The notes under the pieces are model-generated. The model saw only the letters and a list, made by a program, of their open reading frames with translations, was not told the DNA's origin and ran no database searches. From positions 1 to 56,974 of the forward strand of contig NZ_CBTJ020000080.1 in assembly GCF_001051235.1 (NCBI RefSeq): a stretch of DNA of 56,974 nt. Reading direction: 5' to 3'. The position numbers and the translations under genes were made by a program. Origin of the DNA: Candidatus Competibacter denitrificans Run_A_D11. Lineage in GTDB: Bacteria > Pseudomonadota > Gammaproteobacteria > Competibacterales > Competibacteraceae. This document shows positions 44,856 through 54,794 of this stretch, one piece after another (the stretch's first letter is position 1; the number at the start of each line of letters is the position of its first letter).

Positions 44856-47432
44856 TCACAGTTCGCGCCGGAAGATGTACGAGCGGGCCGTCGCCTGCTT
44901 ATCCCATCCCGGTCGATGGGCTAGATCGGTTTTCTTCACGTTCGCCAGCACGGTGTTGTAGGCGAAAGCCCCAGCCGGGCTGGGTTCGTCAAGCGTAAGG
45001 AAATCAGGATTACCAGCGCGGTCGATGCCATTTTCGTCTAAATCCAGCCAGGCCCCCTCGTGCAGGACCAGCACACCCGGCATACAGCGTTCGGTTACGT
45101 AGGTGGGGACGACGACTTTGCCTCGATCATTCCAGACCTCTACGGTGTCACCCGTCTGGATGCCGAGCCGTTTGGCATCGGAGGCGTTGATCGTCACTTC
45201 CTGTTCGTAAGTCTCTCGTAGCCAAGCGCAGTTATTGAAGATGGAGTGGGTGCGCCAGCGGGGATGCGGTGAAACCAGATGGAATGGGTATTGCTTCGTT
45301 TTCTCACTGCCCGCATATTCCCAAGGCTCGATCCATTTTGGAATCGCCGGAATCGGATAACCGTATTGGGTCCGCGTCCAATCCTTGATCTGTGCCAGTT
45401 GGGTAGAAAAAATTTCGATTCGGCCAGAAGGGGTCTGAAACGGTAGTCCTTGCTCAATTTGGGCGCGAAACGCTACATGCGGCTTGTCCAGCTTGAACTT
45501 GTACACACCGCGTTGCTTGAACTCATCCCAGCTCATCATCACGCCCTGGTGATGCATCACCTTCTCTTCCCACCAGGTACGCAAATAGGCATCATCGACC
45601 GCATCGTTGTACTGGAAATACTCGCGGTTGGCGCGCGGGTTATAGCCTGGGCCAAAGCCGAGCCGATACGCCAGTTCGGTGAAAATCTGGAAATCGGTCT
45701 TACTCTCGCCCATCGGTTCAATGACTTTGGGCCGATGGATATAGTAATGCCCTTTGTACCAAGGTAGGGCGACATCGTGGCGTTCGAAGTGAGTGGCGAC
45801 CGGCAACAGCACATCGGCGTAGAGGCCCGACGGGGTGATGGTGCTATCCATGCACACCACCAGATCAAGCTTCTTGATCGCCTGGATTTCCTTGTTGATA
45901 TTGGTGAGCTGGTTGAACCAGTCCGAACCTTGCCAGAAGATGCCGCGAATGTTGGGAATCACGCCGTCAAGATGATCCTGGCGTGGCCAGAGGCCGATTT
46001 CTTCGCGTTTGACGTTGGGATAATTGAGCACGCAATGTGCCCAACGGTCGGATTTGATGGAAGCGAACCAGACGTTGGCGTATTGATCGTAGGGGTAGGC
46101 GACCGCTTCGGAATGCCAGGCTTTGCCGACGCCTTCCGCGCAACCGCCCAACACGCCGATATTACCAGTCATCGCCTGTACTGCCGCTGCCATGCGGTTG
46201 TACTGCTCGCCGTAGGCGTTGCGGCCCGGCGCCCAGGACGCTTTCAGCGCCGCCGGTTTGGTGCGGGCGTACATATCAGCCAGCTTCTTGATGTCCTCGG
46301 CCTTAACCCCACAGATTTGGGCCGCCCATTCTGGGGTCTTGGGCTGATTATCGTACTTACCGAGGATGTAGTCCTTGAAATTTTCCTGATCCTTGGCCCA
46401 GTCCGGCATCGTGCCGGCGTCCATTCCTAGACAGAATTTATCGATGAACGCTTGATCGTGGAGGTTGTTGGTGAAGATGTAATGGGCCATTCCCGCCAGC
46501 ATCGCTGCGTCGGTATCGGGATGGATCGGAATCCACCAGGCGTCATAAGTCGCAGCGGAATCCGTGTATTGCGGATCGATCAGCACGAACTTGCAACCAC
46601 GCTGCTTGGCCAGCCGCATGTAGTAAAACGTATTGCCGCCGTGGAAGGTGTAGGCCGGGTTCCAGCCCCACATGATGATCAGCTTGGAATGGGCAAAAGC
46701 GTCGTCTTCGTTACCGTCCTCAATGGTGCCGAAAGTCATCCGCGAACTGAAGGTGGTGCCTTGATAGGATGGCACCGACCAGGAATTGGTGCGACAACCG
46801 AACATGCCCAGGAATCGCGCCAGTAGCCCTTCAATCTGGTCAGACTTGTGCAGCACCCCGTAAGAAGCGCCGGCATAGCCTTGATCAAGCAGGGCGGTTG
46901 GCCCGTATTGCTGTTTGATCGCAACCATCTTCTCGGCGACCAAGGTCAGCGCGTCGTCCCACGACGCGCGCTTGAAGCGGCCTTCGCCCCGCTCACCAAC
47001 ACGGATCATCGGATAGAGCAGCCGTTCTGCGGAATAAAGCCGCTGCCGGTAGGAACGGCCGCGCAAGCAGGCGCGTAATTGCGGCTCTTCAAAAGTGTCT
47101 TTACCAAATGCGCCATCCGCTTGATAGCGACCATCGTCAGTAGACAGTCGGACAATCACATCACCCTTTTTATGCGCTACCAACATGTGGCGCGAGCCGC
47201 AGTTGTGAGCGCAACTGGTGACGACGGTTTGCAATTGATCGTCACGCGGGTAGGGTTCGTAAGCGAACGCCTTGGCTTCGCGGGCGGTTTTCAGTTCGAT
47301 CAGGCCGGTGCTACCCAGTGCGGCGCCAGCGGCGGTAGCCTTGAGGAAGGAACGCCGCGACAAATTAAGACGGCCGCGCAAAAGGTCGAGGGGTGAATTT
47401 GCAGTCATATTGGCATCATCCCGGCTTTTCAT
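44856..47432 (-). CDS. dmsA: DMSO-reductase-family molybdopterin oxidoreductase (DmsA-like)
   Basis: The 858-residue catalytic subunit has a Tat signal (SRRSFLKATAAGAALGSTG, about residues 26-44). Similarity to E. coli DmsA continues through ACLRGRS, RLLYPMIRVGERGEG, and the C-terminal QYPFHLVSPHPRWRTHS. The FS0 cluster motif is Cys74-x3-Cys78-x3-His82-x39-Cys122: where DmsA has the third Cys, His82 stands. I start at ATG 47432, which overlaps the cytochrome stop as ATGA; 47408 is also possible. The substrate (DMSO, TMAO, methionine sulfoxide or other) cannot be read out. Confidence 0.92.
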   Translation of the reverse strand: MKSRDDANMTANSPLDLLRGRLNLSRRSFLKATAAGAALGSTGLIELKTAREAKAFAYEPYPRDDQLQTVVTSCAHNCGSRHMLVAHKKGDVIVRLSTDDGRYQADGAFGKDTFEEPQLRACLRGRSYRQRLYSAERLLYPMIRVGERGEGRFKRASWDDALTLVAEKMVAIKQQYGPTALLDQGYAGASYGVLHKSDQIEGLLARFLGMFGCRTNSWSVPSYQGTTFSSRMTFGTIEDGNEDDAFAHSKLIIMWGWNPAYTFHGGNTFYYMRLAKQRGCKFVLIDPQYTDSAATYDAWWIPIHPDTDAAMLAGMAHYIFTNNLHDQAFIDKFCLGMDAGTMPDWAKDQENFKDYILGKYDNQPKTPEWAAQICGVKAEDIKKLADMYARTKPAALKASWAPGRNAYGEQYNRMAAAVQAMTGNIGVLGGCAEGVGKAWHSEAVAYPYDQYANVWFASIKSDRWAHCVLNYPNVKREEIGLWPRQDHLDGVIPNIRGIFWQGSDWFNQLTNINKEIQAIKKLDLVVCMDSTITPSGLYADVLLPVATHFERHDVALPWYKGHYYIHRPKVIEPMGESKTDFQIFTELAYRLGFGPGYNPRANREYFQYNDAVDDAYLRTWWEEKVMHHQGVMMSWDEFKQRGVYKFKLDKPHVAFRAQIEQGLPFQTPSGRIEIFSTQLAQIKDWTRTQYGYPIPAIPKWIEPWEYAGSEKTKQYPFHLVSPHPRWRTHSIFNNCAWLRETYEQEVTINASDAKRLGIQTGDTVEVWNDRGKVVVPTYVTERCMPGVLVLHEGAWLDLDENGIDRAGNPDFLTLDEPSPAGAFAYNTVLANVKKTDLAHRPGWDKQATARSYIFRREL

Positions 47433-48247
47433 TGGGGGGCGCCCGATGCTTGGCTTGGCGTCTTCATGTATTGTAAAAACCGTGCTTCTGATTCTGTCGG
47501 ACGGCCCTTGGCCCATTCCGGCGTTTCGAGAGTCATGCCCGGCCAGGGGTGACGCGGGTAAGGATAATTAATCCGGTACCACTGACGCCCGCCATGGCAG
47601 CCGTAGCAGAAGTCACCGCTCTCCTTGCCCGCTACTTCGATGGCTTCCGGTTTCAGGAAATTGACTTTATGGCGGTTGGTGCGAAACGCAGCGTGGCACG
47701 CGAGACAGTTGTTGCCAAATAATTCGCCCGATTTCGACCAGTGATCCGGTAGGCCCGTCATTACCTTGTAATTAAAATTACCGTGACACATCAGGCAGGT
47801 ATTTGGATCAACCTTTTTACGTAAGGTGAAGGTAGCACCCGTTTGAACCGGAGGGATGGGCGCTGCTTCGCGGGGATCACTGCCCTGATGGCAGGTGCTG
47901 CACTTCATGTCCATTAAGCGGGTTGCCAGCGGCCCGACCAAGTGTCGGCGATGCATGGTGTCCTGGTCACCTTGATAGGTATCAAGCGTTTGATACCAAG
48001 CGAGGACATCGGTCGTTTTAACACCGGCTGGTGATTGTTCCAGCGGTTTGTCTTTAAGAATTTCCTGATGGCAGCTCAAGCATTGTTCGTTAGTGGCGTT
48101 GGCTATTTGTGGTTGGAAATGGATGGGATGCCACTGGGCCTTCTGATAATCGGGATTCTCGGCTTGTACGGTGTTGATCGAGATCAGCGACAGCGCCATG
48201 AGCAAGCCTGCCCATCCCCGCAGGGATTTCGGCTGCAACCTCCACAT
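47429..48247 (-). CDS. Periplasmic pentaheme c-type cytochrome
   Basis: The 272-residue protein has a signal peptide (KSLRGWAGLLMALSLISINTVQA, cut near residue 29) and five CxxCH heme sites: CLSCH (56), CSTCH (116), CLMCH (151), CLACH (181), CYGCH (214). Extra His residues could be distal ligands. It is coupled to dmsA by ATGA and probably replaces a DmsC-type anchor as electron donor. GAGG lies before ATG 48247. It resembles NrfB/NapC-related multiheme proteins only in general layout. Confidence 0.93.
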   Translation of the reverse strand: MWRLQPKSLRGWAGLLMALSLISINTVQAENPDYQKAQWHPIHFQPQIANATNEQCLSCHQEILKDKPLEQSPAGVKTTDVLAWYQTLDTYQGDQDTMHRRHLVGPLATRLMDMKCSTCHQGSDPREAAPIPPVQTGATFTLRKKVDPNTCLMCHGNFNYKVMTGLPDHWSKSGELFGNNCLACHAAFRTNRHKVNFLKPEAIEVAGKESGDFCYGCHGGRQWYRINYPYPRHPWPGMTLETPEWAKGRPTESEARFLQYMKTPSQASGAPQ

Positions 48248-48351
48248 AAACCTGACCTCACTTGGCAATCTTGATTTAAAAGATGATTGACCGACTGTTC
48301 TAGTTTGAGGTGAGGGGCGCTTATCCTTAAGCACCCCATTCACCGAAATCT

Positions 48352-48384
48352 TTACAGCAACTGCCTTGTTTCTTGGCGCTGTAA
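48352..48384 (-). terminator. Hairpin after the Met-rich gene (possible terminator/attenuator)
   Basis: The arms TTACAGC (48352-48358) and GCTGTAA (48378-48384) pair, with an inner GCC/GGC extension. On the minus strand it begins 6 bases beyond the Met-rich gene stop and is followed by AGATTTC, without a long T tract. It could partly separate expression of the abundant Met-rich proteins from the enzyme genes. Confidence 0.5.
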
Positions 48385-48389
48385 CCTTG

Positions 48390-49244
<855 letters not shown>

Positions 49245-49274
49245 GAAAATTCTCTCTAAATTTTAGTTGTTTAC

Positions 49275-50012
49275 TTAGTAGAAGCCAAAATTTCCGCCCA
49301 TTCCCGACATACCACCCATGCCGGACATGCCGCCCATTCCCGACATACCACCCATGCCGGACATACCACCCATTCCCGACATGCCGCCCATACCACCCAT
49401 ACCACCCATTCCCGACATGCCGCTCATACCGGACGGTATCCAAACCCAATTACCACTCATTCCCGACATGCCACCCATACCAGACATTCCTGACATGCCA
49501 CCCATACCGCCCATGCCAGACATTCCTGACATGCCACCCATGCCGGACATACCCGACATGCCCCTCATCCCACTCATAAAGTAAGCAGGATAGGTCCATT
49601 GCGCACACACCCAGCTTGGGCTAGCAGCAGGCTGAACCCACATCGTGCATACCCAGTTTGAGCCGCCAGTACCACCCATGCCGGACATTCCCGACATACC
49701 ACCCATACCGCCCATGCCACTCATGCCGGACATTCCCGACATGCCGCCCATGCCGGACATTCCCGACATGCTGCCCATGCCGGACATTCCCGACATGCTG
49801 CCCATGCCGGACATTCCCGACATGCCGCCCATGCCGGACATTCCCGACATGCCGCCCATGCCGGACATTCCCGACATGCCGCCCATACCGTCCATACCGG
49901 ACATGCCGCCCATACCGGACATATCGGCCGTTGCAAGAGGGCTTGCGCCTAGAGTTCCAAGAAGCACACCAAAAAATAGCGGTAACTGTGAGACTCTACT
50001 GATCTTTTTCAC
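49275..50012 (-). CDS. Exported Met-Ser-Gly/Met-Gly-Gly repeat protein B
   Basis: The 245-residue paralogue of protein A starts at GTG 50012 with GGAGG six bases upstream. The signal peptide (VKKISRVSQLPLFFGVLLGT…LATA) is cut near 29, then MSG/MGG triplets. In the middle is a cassette with WVCTMWVQP (120-128) and WVCAQWTYPAYFM (134-146), Cys122 and Cys136, the same motifs as in protein A but only 14 residues apart. A third break has NWVWIPSG. The end is GNFGFY, without the charged tail of protein A. The gene is 30 bases upstream of protein A, so the two are co-transcribed. Confidence 0.85.
   Translation of the reverse strand: MKKISRVSQLPLFFGVLLGTLGASPLATADMSGMGGMSGMDGMGGMSGMSGMGGMSGMSGMGGMSGMSGMGSMSGMSGMGSMSGMSGMGGMSGMSGMSGMGGMGGMSGMSGMGGTGGSNWVCTMWVQPAASPSWVCAQWTYPAYFMSGMRGMSGMSGMGGMSGMSGMGGMGGMSGMSGMGGMSGMSGNWVWIPSGMSGMSGMGGMGGMGGMSGMGGMSGMGGMSGMGGMSGMGGMSGMGGNFGFY
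49295..49920 (-). repeat. Tandem coding repeat, protein B
   Basis: Like the array of protein A, this is a run of nine-base units for Met-Ser-Gly/Met-Gly-Gly. Between 49740 and 49880 several 36-base-like blocks are almost identical, suggesting local duplication. Breaks encode the WVC cassette (about 49570-49665) and NWVWIPSG (about 49430-49455). Confidence 0.8.
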
Positions 50013-50191
50013 GAAATTCCTCCAGATTATGGCTTCGGTTGACATGTCAAATACAGAGCAAACCTTGAGTAACGCTTGAATGGCTTTTAGCAAAGCTCAC
50101 CATCCAGCAAATCAATGGTAGATTCTCTGTGTGCGACTGATACGATTTTTGAATGGGATTTTTGGACCTGCTTGATCTTAGTCAAAAAGGT

Positions 50192-50503
50192 CTAATTACT
50201 TGAACGGTGCCAGCCACGAATATCGTAACGCCCTGTCATTCCAGGTCGATTAAACGGTGTATACCAGTTACCTTGATCGTCCAGAAAACGAAGGCTATTG
50301 GGGTAAGGTTGGGTAACGCCAGTTAGCGCTTTTGCGTACCATGCTTGATCTTTGAATGCTTCCAAGATGATTGGAGTGTTTGCGGGTCGTTGATCAGGGT
50401 TTATCCCGGCGATAAATAAATTATCCGTGGCAGCAATGATAACGCTGGGAGATGACAGAGCTGCAATGGCTAACCCTAAGATAATCTTTGCTTTTCGCAT
50501 CAT
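50192..50503 (-). CDS. Small secreted protein of unknown function
   Basis: The 103-residue product has a clear signal peptide (RKAKIILGLAIAALSSPSVIIA, cut near residue 24). The mature part of about 79 residues has many aromatic and Pro residues (PDQRPANTPIILEAFKDQAWY, WYTPFNRPGMTGRYDIRGWH) and no cysteine. I do not recognise the family. It lies about 180 bases upstream of Met-rich protein B on the same strand and directly behind the predicted sigma-54 promoter, so it heads this group. In-frame ATGs at 50503 and 50500 are both possible. Confidence 0.75.
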   Translation of the reverse strand: MMRKAKIILGLAIAALSSPSVIIAATDNLFIAGINPDQRPANTPIILEAFKDQAWYAKALTGVTQPYPNSLRFLDDQGNWYTPFNRPGMTGRYDIRGWHRSSN

Positions 50504-50594
50504 GTTTGCGTTCTTTGGTGTTTGCCCTATGGTGCTAGCGATTATCTGGTACTAGCTGAGGTAAAAAAGCGCATTTAGTAAGTATTTAAGTATT

Positions 50595-50610
50595 AGCAAA
50601 ACCTAAGCCA
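50595..50610 (-). promoter_or_regulatory. Predicted sigma-54 promoter of the Met-rich/DMSO-reductase block
   Basis: The minus-strand sequence is TGGCTTAGGTTTTGCT: GG and GC exactly 10 apart, with a full TTTTGCT -12 box and TGGC at -24; the ACG part of TGGCACG is not kept. Transcription would start near 50584, about 80 bases before the small secreted protein. The NtrC-type regulator gene closing this block would be the natural activator. Confidence 0.55.
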
Positions 50611-50752
50611 TGCGCATTTTTATTTTTAACTATTTATTTTTAATGAATTTTTATTTCGAGCCCGTATGCTGAATGCTATATTTTTATGCCAAAATGACAG
50701 TAATTTCAGGTTAAAAATTAATAACTATTTGAAAATCATTTCAATAACTTCA

Positions 50753-50774
50753 TGCCAAAATTGCATATTTGGCA
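50753..50774. promoter_or_regulatory. Palindrome TGCCAAA–N8–TTTGGCA, possible enhancer site
   Basis: Perfect 7-base arms (50753-50759, 50768-50774) with an 8-base spacer lie 145-165 bases upstream of the sigma-54 promoter, the usual distance for NtrC-type enhancer sites. A half-site TGCCAAAAT recurs at 50687-50695. Confidence 0.45.
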
Positions 50775-50788
50775 AATGCACAAATGAA

Positions 50789-50819
50789 GAAGCCTTGATA
50801 AGCGATCTATCAAGGCTTC
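50789..50819 (-). terminator. Terminator hairpin after tRNA-Ile2
   Basis: A perfect 12-bp stem pairs GAAGCCTTGATA (50789-50800) with TATCAAGGCTTC (50808-50819). It starts 16 bases beyond the tRNA on the minus strand, where TTCATTTG follows. It would end tRNA (and possibly rpoD) transcription before the Met-rich block. Confidence 0.75.
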
Positions 50820-50835
50820 GATTGAAAATAAGTTT

Positions 50836-50911
50836 TGGTGGGCCCTGTAGGATTCGAACCTACAACCAAGGGATTATGAGTCCCCTGCTCTGACCATTGA
50901 GCTAAGGGCCC
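50836..50911 (-). tRNA. tRNA-Ile2 (anticodon CAT, lysidine type)
   Basis: On the minus strand the acceptor stem GGGCCCT pairs with AGGGCCC, then A and encoded CCA (50836-50838). The anticodon loop is CTCATAA (CAT). The neighbouring GACTCATAATC … CTTGG pattern resembles the minor isoleucine tRNA, whose C34 becomes lysidine, more than elongator tRNA-Met. Position next to rpoD, as in Pseudomonas, supports this. Elongator Met cannot be fully excluded by eye. Confidence 0.9.
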
Positions 50912-50990
50912 GGATTGAGGATGTTATCTTCTGGCTAGATTCCATGCCGGTTGGCATCGCTCCAAATCAGTGCTGCATCATGGCGATAGC

Positions 50991-52853
50991 TTATTCTAAA
51001 TCCAGAAAGCTGCGCAGTTGCTCGGAGCGATTGGGGTGCCGGAGTTTACGCAATGCCTTAGCTTCAATTTGCCGGATACGCTCGCGGGTTACATCGAACT
51101 GTTTACCAACTTCTTCCAGGGTATGATCGGTCGACATATCAATGCCAAACCGCATCCGCAGCACCTTGGCCTCACGCGGGGTCAGCGTCGATAGAACCTC
51201 TCGGGTCGCCTCACGCAAACCTTCGACCGTCGCAGCTTCAACCGGCGATAATACACTGAGATCTTCAATAAAATCACCTAGATGAGAGTCTTCATCATCG
51301 CCGATGGGAGTCTCCATCGAAATAGGCTCCTTGGCGATTTTCAAGACCTTGCGTACCTTATCCTCCGGCATTTCCATCCGTTTCGCCAGTTCATCCGGTG
51401 TCGGTTCGCGACCCATTTCCTGCAACATCTGCCGCGAAATTCGGTTCAGCTTATTGATCGTTTCGATCATATGTACCGGGATACGAATGGTCCGAGCCTG
51501 ATCAGCAATGGATCGGGTGATCGCTTGTCTGATCCACCAGGTGGCGTAAGTCGAGAATTTGTAACCGCGCCGGTATTCGAACTTATCGACTGCCTTCATT
51601 AACCCGATGTTGCCTTCCTGAATCAGGTCTAAAAATTGCAGACCTCGATTGGTGTACTTCTTGGCGATGGAGATCACTAGGCGCAGGTTGGCTTCCACCA
51701 TCTCTTTCTTGGCGCGGCGTGCTTTAGCCTCGCCAATGGACATGTGGCGATTAATATCTTTGATTTCGTGGATCGATAAGCGGGCTTCCGCCTCAATGAC
51801 TTGCAGTTGTTGCTGCGCCTGTAATATCTCCGCACGGTAGTCGGCTAGCAAGGCGGAATGCTTTTTACCGGCTCCAATCTGCTCATCCACCCATTCCAGT
51901 CGCGTTTCATTTTGTGGGAAGGAGGTGATGAACGCTTTGCGTGGCATCTGCGCTTTATTGACGCAAATCGCCATGATTTCTTTTTCCTGAGTACGAATAC
52001 GCTCAGCGATTTCGTGCAGATTGGCAATCAGCAGATCCAGTGTTTTTGGCACTAGCCTGAACTGGAGAAAGCGCTCGCTGAGTTGCTGGCGCAGCTCTTG
52101 AGGATGGGCGTTTTGTAAGCCTAGCGCATCAATGGCCTCTAATGCTTGGGTACATAAACCCCGTAAATCGGCAAAACGTCGAGCCGTTTCTTCGGGGTCG
52201 GGACCGCTCTCGACAACAGCCTGCGCACCCTCTTCATCGTCGTCCTCAGGTACTACCACCTCATCTTCAACGACCACGGCATCCGGGTCATCGACGGCCA
52301 GCAATAAATCGACGTCCGGCAAGGGTGGGGCGGTTTCCTCTACATCTTTGAAGCCACTGATGACATCGGCAAGCCGAGTACCGTTTTCACTGATGGAATC
52401 GTAAATCTTCAGCAGGGTAGCGGAGGTGAGGGGATAGCTGGCCAAAGCTGAGAGAACTTGGGTCATCCCTTCTTCGATCCGCTTGGCGATCTGAATCTCA
52501 CCTTCGCGCGTCAGCAACTCGACCGTACCCATCTCGCGCATATACATGCGCACCGGATCGGTGGTACGTCCGAATTCGCTATCGACTGCTGCCAGGGCTG
52601 CCGCCGCTTCCTCAGCGACCACATCGTCATCGGCACTGACCGGATTTTCATTGAGCAGCAGGGTTTCAGTATCGGGAACGAACTCGTGAACCTCGATACC
52701 CATATCATTGATCATCGAGATAATATCTTCGATCTGTTCAGGATCGACGATATCATCCGGCAGATGGTCATTCACCTCGGCATAAGTCAGGAAACCCTTT
52801 TCCTTGCCGCGGGCAATCAACTTCTTCAATTGCGATTGTTGCTGCTCGCTCAT
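50991..52853 (-). CDS. rpoD: RNA polymerase sigma-70 factor
   Basis: The 620-residue primary sigma factor has region 1.1 at the N-terminus ([29 protein letters not shown]), region 1.2 ([22 protein letters not shown]), an acidic non-conserved stretch (about 180-225), region 2 ([39 protein letters not shown]), region 3, and region 4.2 ([30 protein letters not shown]). Length is like E. coli RpoD (613). It is the last gene of the rpsU–dnaG–rpoD operon. Confidence 0.98.
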   Translation of the reverse strand: MSEQQQSQLKKLIARGKEKGFLTYAEVNDHLPDDIVDPEQIEDIISMINDMGIEVHEFVPDTETLLLNENPVSADDDVVAEEAAAALAAVDSEFGRTTDPVRMYMREMGTVELLTREGEIQIAKRIEEGMTQVLSALASYPLTSATLLKIYDSISENGTRLADVISGFKDVEETAPPLPDVDLLLAVDDPDAVVVEDEVVVPEDDDEEGAQAVVESGPDPEETARRFADLRGLCTQALEAIDALGLQNAHPQELRQQLSERFLQFRLVPKTLDLLIANLHEIAERIRTQEKEIMAICVNKAQMPRKAFITSFPQNETRLEWVDEQIGAGKKHSALLADYRAEILQAQQQLQVIEAEARLSIHEIKDINRHMSIGEAKARRAKKEMVEANLRLVISIAKKYTNRGLQFLDLIQEGNIGLMKAVDKFEYRRGYKFSTYATWWIRQAITRSIADQARTIRIPVHMIETINKLNRISRQMLQEMGREPTPDELAKRMEMPEDKVRKVLKIAKEPISMETPIGDDEDSHLGDFIEDLSVLSPVEAATVEGLREATREVLSTLTPREAKVLRMRFGIDMSTDHTLEEVGKQFDVTRERIRQIEAKALRKLRHPNRSEQLRSFLDLE

Positions 52854-52934
52854 GACCTGTTCACATATTAGAAAGGTAAATAAAAATCCAAACCTTCGAT
52901 GATATCACAGTATTTTTTATTTAAAAAAGTTGGT

Positions 52935-54689
52935 TCAATTAGACCTTTTCGCTTTTAGCAAGTTCCGTAAAATTTCCTCACGTTCCTCGGTGCTGAATGC
53001 TCGCGCTGTTCCCCGGCCCATGAGCAGGTCGGGCAACCGGTCGGGCAGATCGTCACGCCGCTTTAGAGTGGCAACGATGTCGCTAAATTCCTGTTCAAAT
53101 TGGTATTCTTCATCCGGGATCTGCGGCTTCCAAGCGGCTAACCGCTCCAAGATCGCCCCTTCTGGAGTATCTCGATGGCGCTCCAGCAGGGCGGCAGCGG
53201 TCAGCTCTGGATTGGAGTGCAGCGCGCAAAGCAAGTTCGCCACGAGTTGCATTCCCGGTCGGTTGTCGTCTGGGAGTACGAGATCCTCGACGGTTGTTTG
53301 TTGTGCTAGCATCGGTCGATACAGTAACAGAGCGATCAGTCTGCGCACTGGCGTGCGTGCTAAACGCAAGCTGTGATCTTCGGTTAGATGGGCTGTCGGC
53401 GTTGGGGGCCGCAGCCGGGTGTTCACCAATTGTGCTTCCTTGCGCAGTCGTTCCTGCATGAGGTCGCGAAAGTGCCCTTCTGGGAGCTTTTCGAGCAATG
53501 GGCGGGCCAGTTCCGCCATACGGGCACGGCCGGCCAACGTATTTGGATCGCCCTGGCCCCGCAGTTCGTCAAACAAGTAGTCCGCCAAGGGGGTACTGTG
53601 TTGGATGCGGCGCGCAAATGCGGCTTGCCCTTCAGCTCGGACCAGGCTATCCGGGTCTTCACCGTCCGGGAGAAATAAAAAACCAGCCTGGCGGCCATCG
53701 CGCAAAAAAGGCAGCGCCACAGTTAACGCTCGCCACGCAGCAGCGCGTCCGGCCCGGTCGCCGTCGAAGCAAAATACCAGATCGTCAGCCGTGCGAAACA
53801 GGCGATCAATGTGCTCGGCGGTAGTGGCTGTGCCCAGGGTGGCGACGGCATACGAGATCTCATGTTGGGCCAAAGCGACCACATCCATATAGCCTTCCAC
53901 CACTAGCAGCCGTGGCAATTGCCGGTTCTGAGTACGCGCCTCATAGAGGCCGTAGAGTTCCGATCCCTTATGAAAGAGAGAGGTTTCGGGAGAATTGAGA
54001 TATTTCGGCGTGGTATCTCCGTCGAGCGCACGGCCACCAAAGCCGATGGCCCGGCCTCTACGGTCGCGGATTGGGAAAATGATACGGTCGCGGAAGCGAT
54101 CCCGTGCCCGGCCTTGTTCGTCCATGCTGACGAGGCCGGCGGCGATAAGATCGGCGCTGTTCGCACCGGCCCCATTCAGTGCCTTGCCGAGATTTTCCCA
54201 GCCGGGAGGCGCGTATCCGATACCGAAGGTATTGGCAATCTGGCCGGTTAAGCCGCGTTGGCGCAAATAATCCACAGCCCGTTGTCGGAGTGGATGCTCG
54301 CGTAATTGTTGGCGGAAAAAATGGTCAGCTTGAGAGATCCATTCGAGCAAACGCTTAGTCGGTAGCGCCGACGCGCTATCGCTAGTGGTCGTTTCAGGCA
54401 GATCAAGTCCTGCTAAATGCGCCAATTCCTCGACGGCATCGAGAAATTCCAAGCGCTCGTAGGCCATCAAAAAACCAATAGCGTTGCCGTGAGATCCACA
54501 GCCGAAACAGTGATAGAACTGCTTGCGCGGGCTTACCGAGAACGAGGGGGTTTTCTCGGCGTGAAACGGACAGCAGGCCATAAATTCGTGGCCTGCACGC
54601 CGCAGGGGTACTCGGCTGTGGATAATCTCGACAATATCCACTCGCCCGAGCAATTGATCGAAGAACTCCTGGGGTATCCGGCCAGCCAT
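52935..54689 (-). CDS. dnaG: DNA primase
   Basis: The 584-residue primase has the N-terminal zinc finger (CCPFHAEKTPSFSVSPRKQFYHCFGCG, Cys/His ligands), a TOPRIM core with LLVVEGYMDVVAL and VFCFDGDRAGRAAAWRAL, and a C-terminal helicase-binding part. It makes RNA primers for replication. Length is close to E. coli DnaG (581). It lies 81 bases upstream of rpoD. Confidence 0.98.
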   Translation of the reverse strand: MAGRIPQEFFDQLLGRVDIVEIIHSRVPLRRAGHEFMACCPFHAEKTPSFSVSPRKQFYHCFGCGSHGNAIGFLMAYERLEFLDAVEELAHLAGLDLPETTTSDSASALPTKRLLEWISQADHFFRQQLREHPLRQRAVDYLRQRGLTGQIANTFGIGYAPPGWENLGKALNGAGANSADLIAAGLVSMDEQGRARDRFRDRIIFPIRDRRGRAIGFGGRALDGDTTPKYLNSPETSLFHKGSELYGLYEARTQNRQLPRLLVVEGYMDVVALAQHEISYAVATLGTATTAEHIDRLFRTADDLVFCFDGDRAGRAAAWRALTVALPFLRDGRQAGFLFLPDGEDPDSLVRAEGQAAFARRIQHSTPLADYLFDELRGQGDPNTLAGRARMAELARPLLEKLPEGHFRDLMQERLRKEAQLVNTRLRPPTPTAHLTEDHSLRLARTPVRRLIALLLYRPMLAQQTTVEDLVLPDDNRPGMQLVANLLCALHSNPELTAAALLERHRDTPEGAILERLAAWKPQIPDEEYQFEQEFSDIVATLKRRDDLPDRLPDLLMGRGTARAFSTEEREEILRNLLKAKRSN

Positions 54690-54794
54690 AGGCCAAAGAC
54701 TAGCGGAGAAATCCCCAACCGTCAGCGGTCGGGGCGCTCAAAGACCACAAAAAAGACGTGAATATCGCTAGCGAGAATCCGGGAGGAAGGCGAA

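Larger units (their letters stand above)
50504..50835. other. AT-rich intergenic control region
   Basis: These 332 bases are much richer in A and T than the rest of the window. They hold the sigma-54 promoter (50595-50610), the palindrome at 50753-50774, a further TGCCAAAAT at 50687-50695 and the tRNA terminator hairpin (50789-50819). No gene is seen. Confidence 0.6.

Noticed and set aside
48261..48284. Near-palindrome CAATCTTGATTTAAAAGATGATTG upstream of the cytochrome gene, considered as an FNR-type site
   Set aside because: It lacks the TTGAT-N4-ATCAA pattern and the arms need a bulge to pair.
48331..48344. GG-N10-GC core on the minus strand ahead of the cytochrome gene
   Set aside because: Only the GG and GC and spacing fit sigma-54; the rest of the -24 and -12 boxes do not match, so it is likely chance.
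50198..50214. CTGGCACC on the minus strand inside the end of the small secreted protein gene
   Set aside because: The -24 box is good but the -12 position reads AAGT, not TTGC, so it is not called as a sigma-54 promoter.
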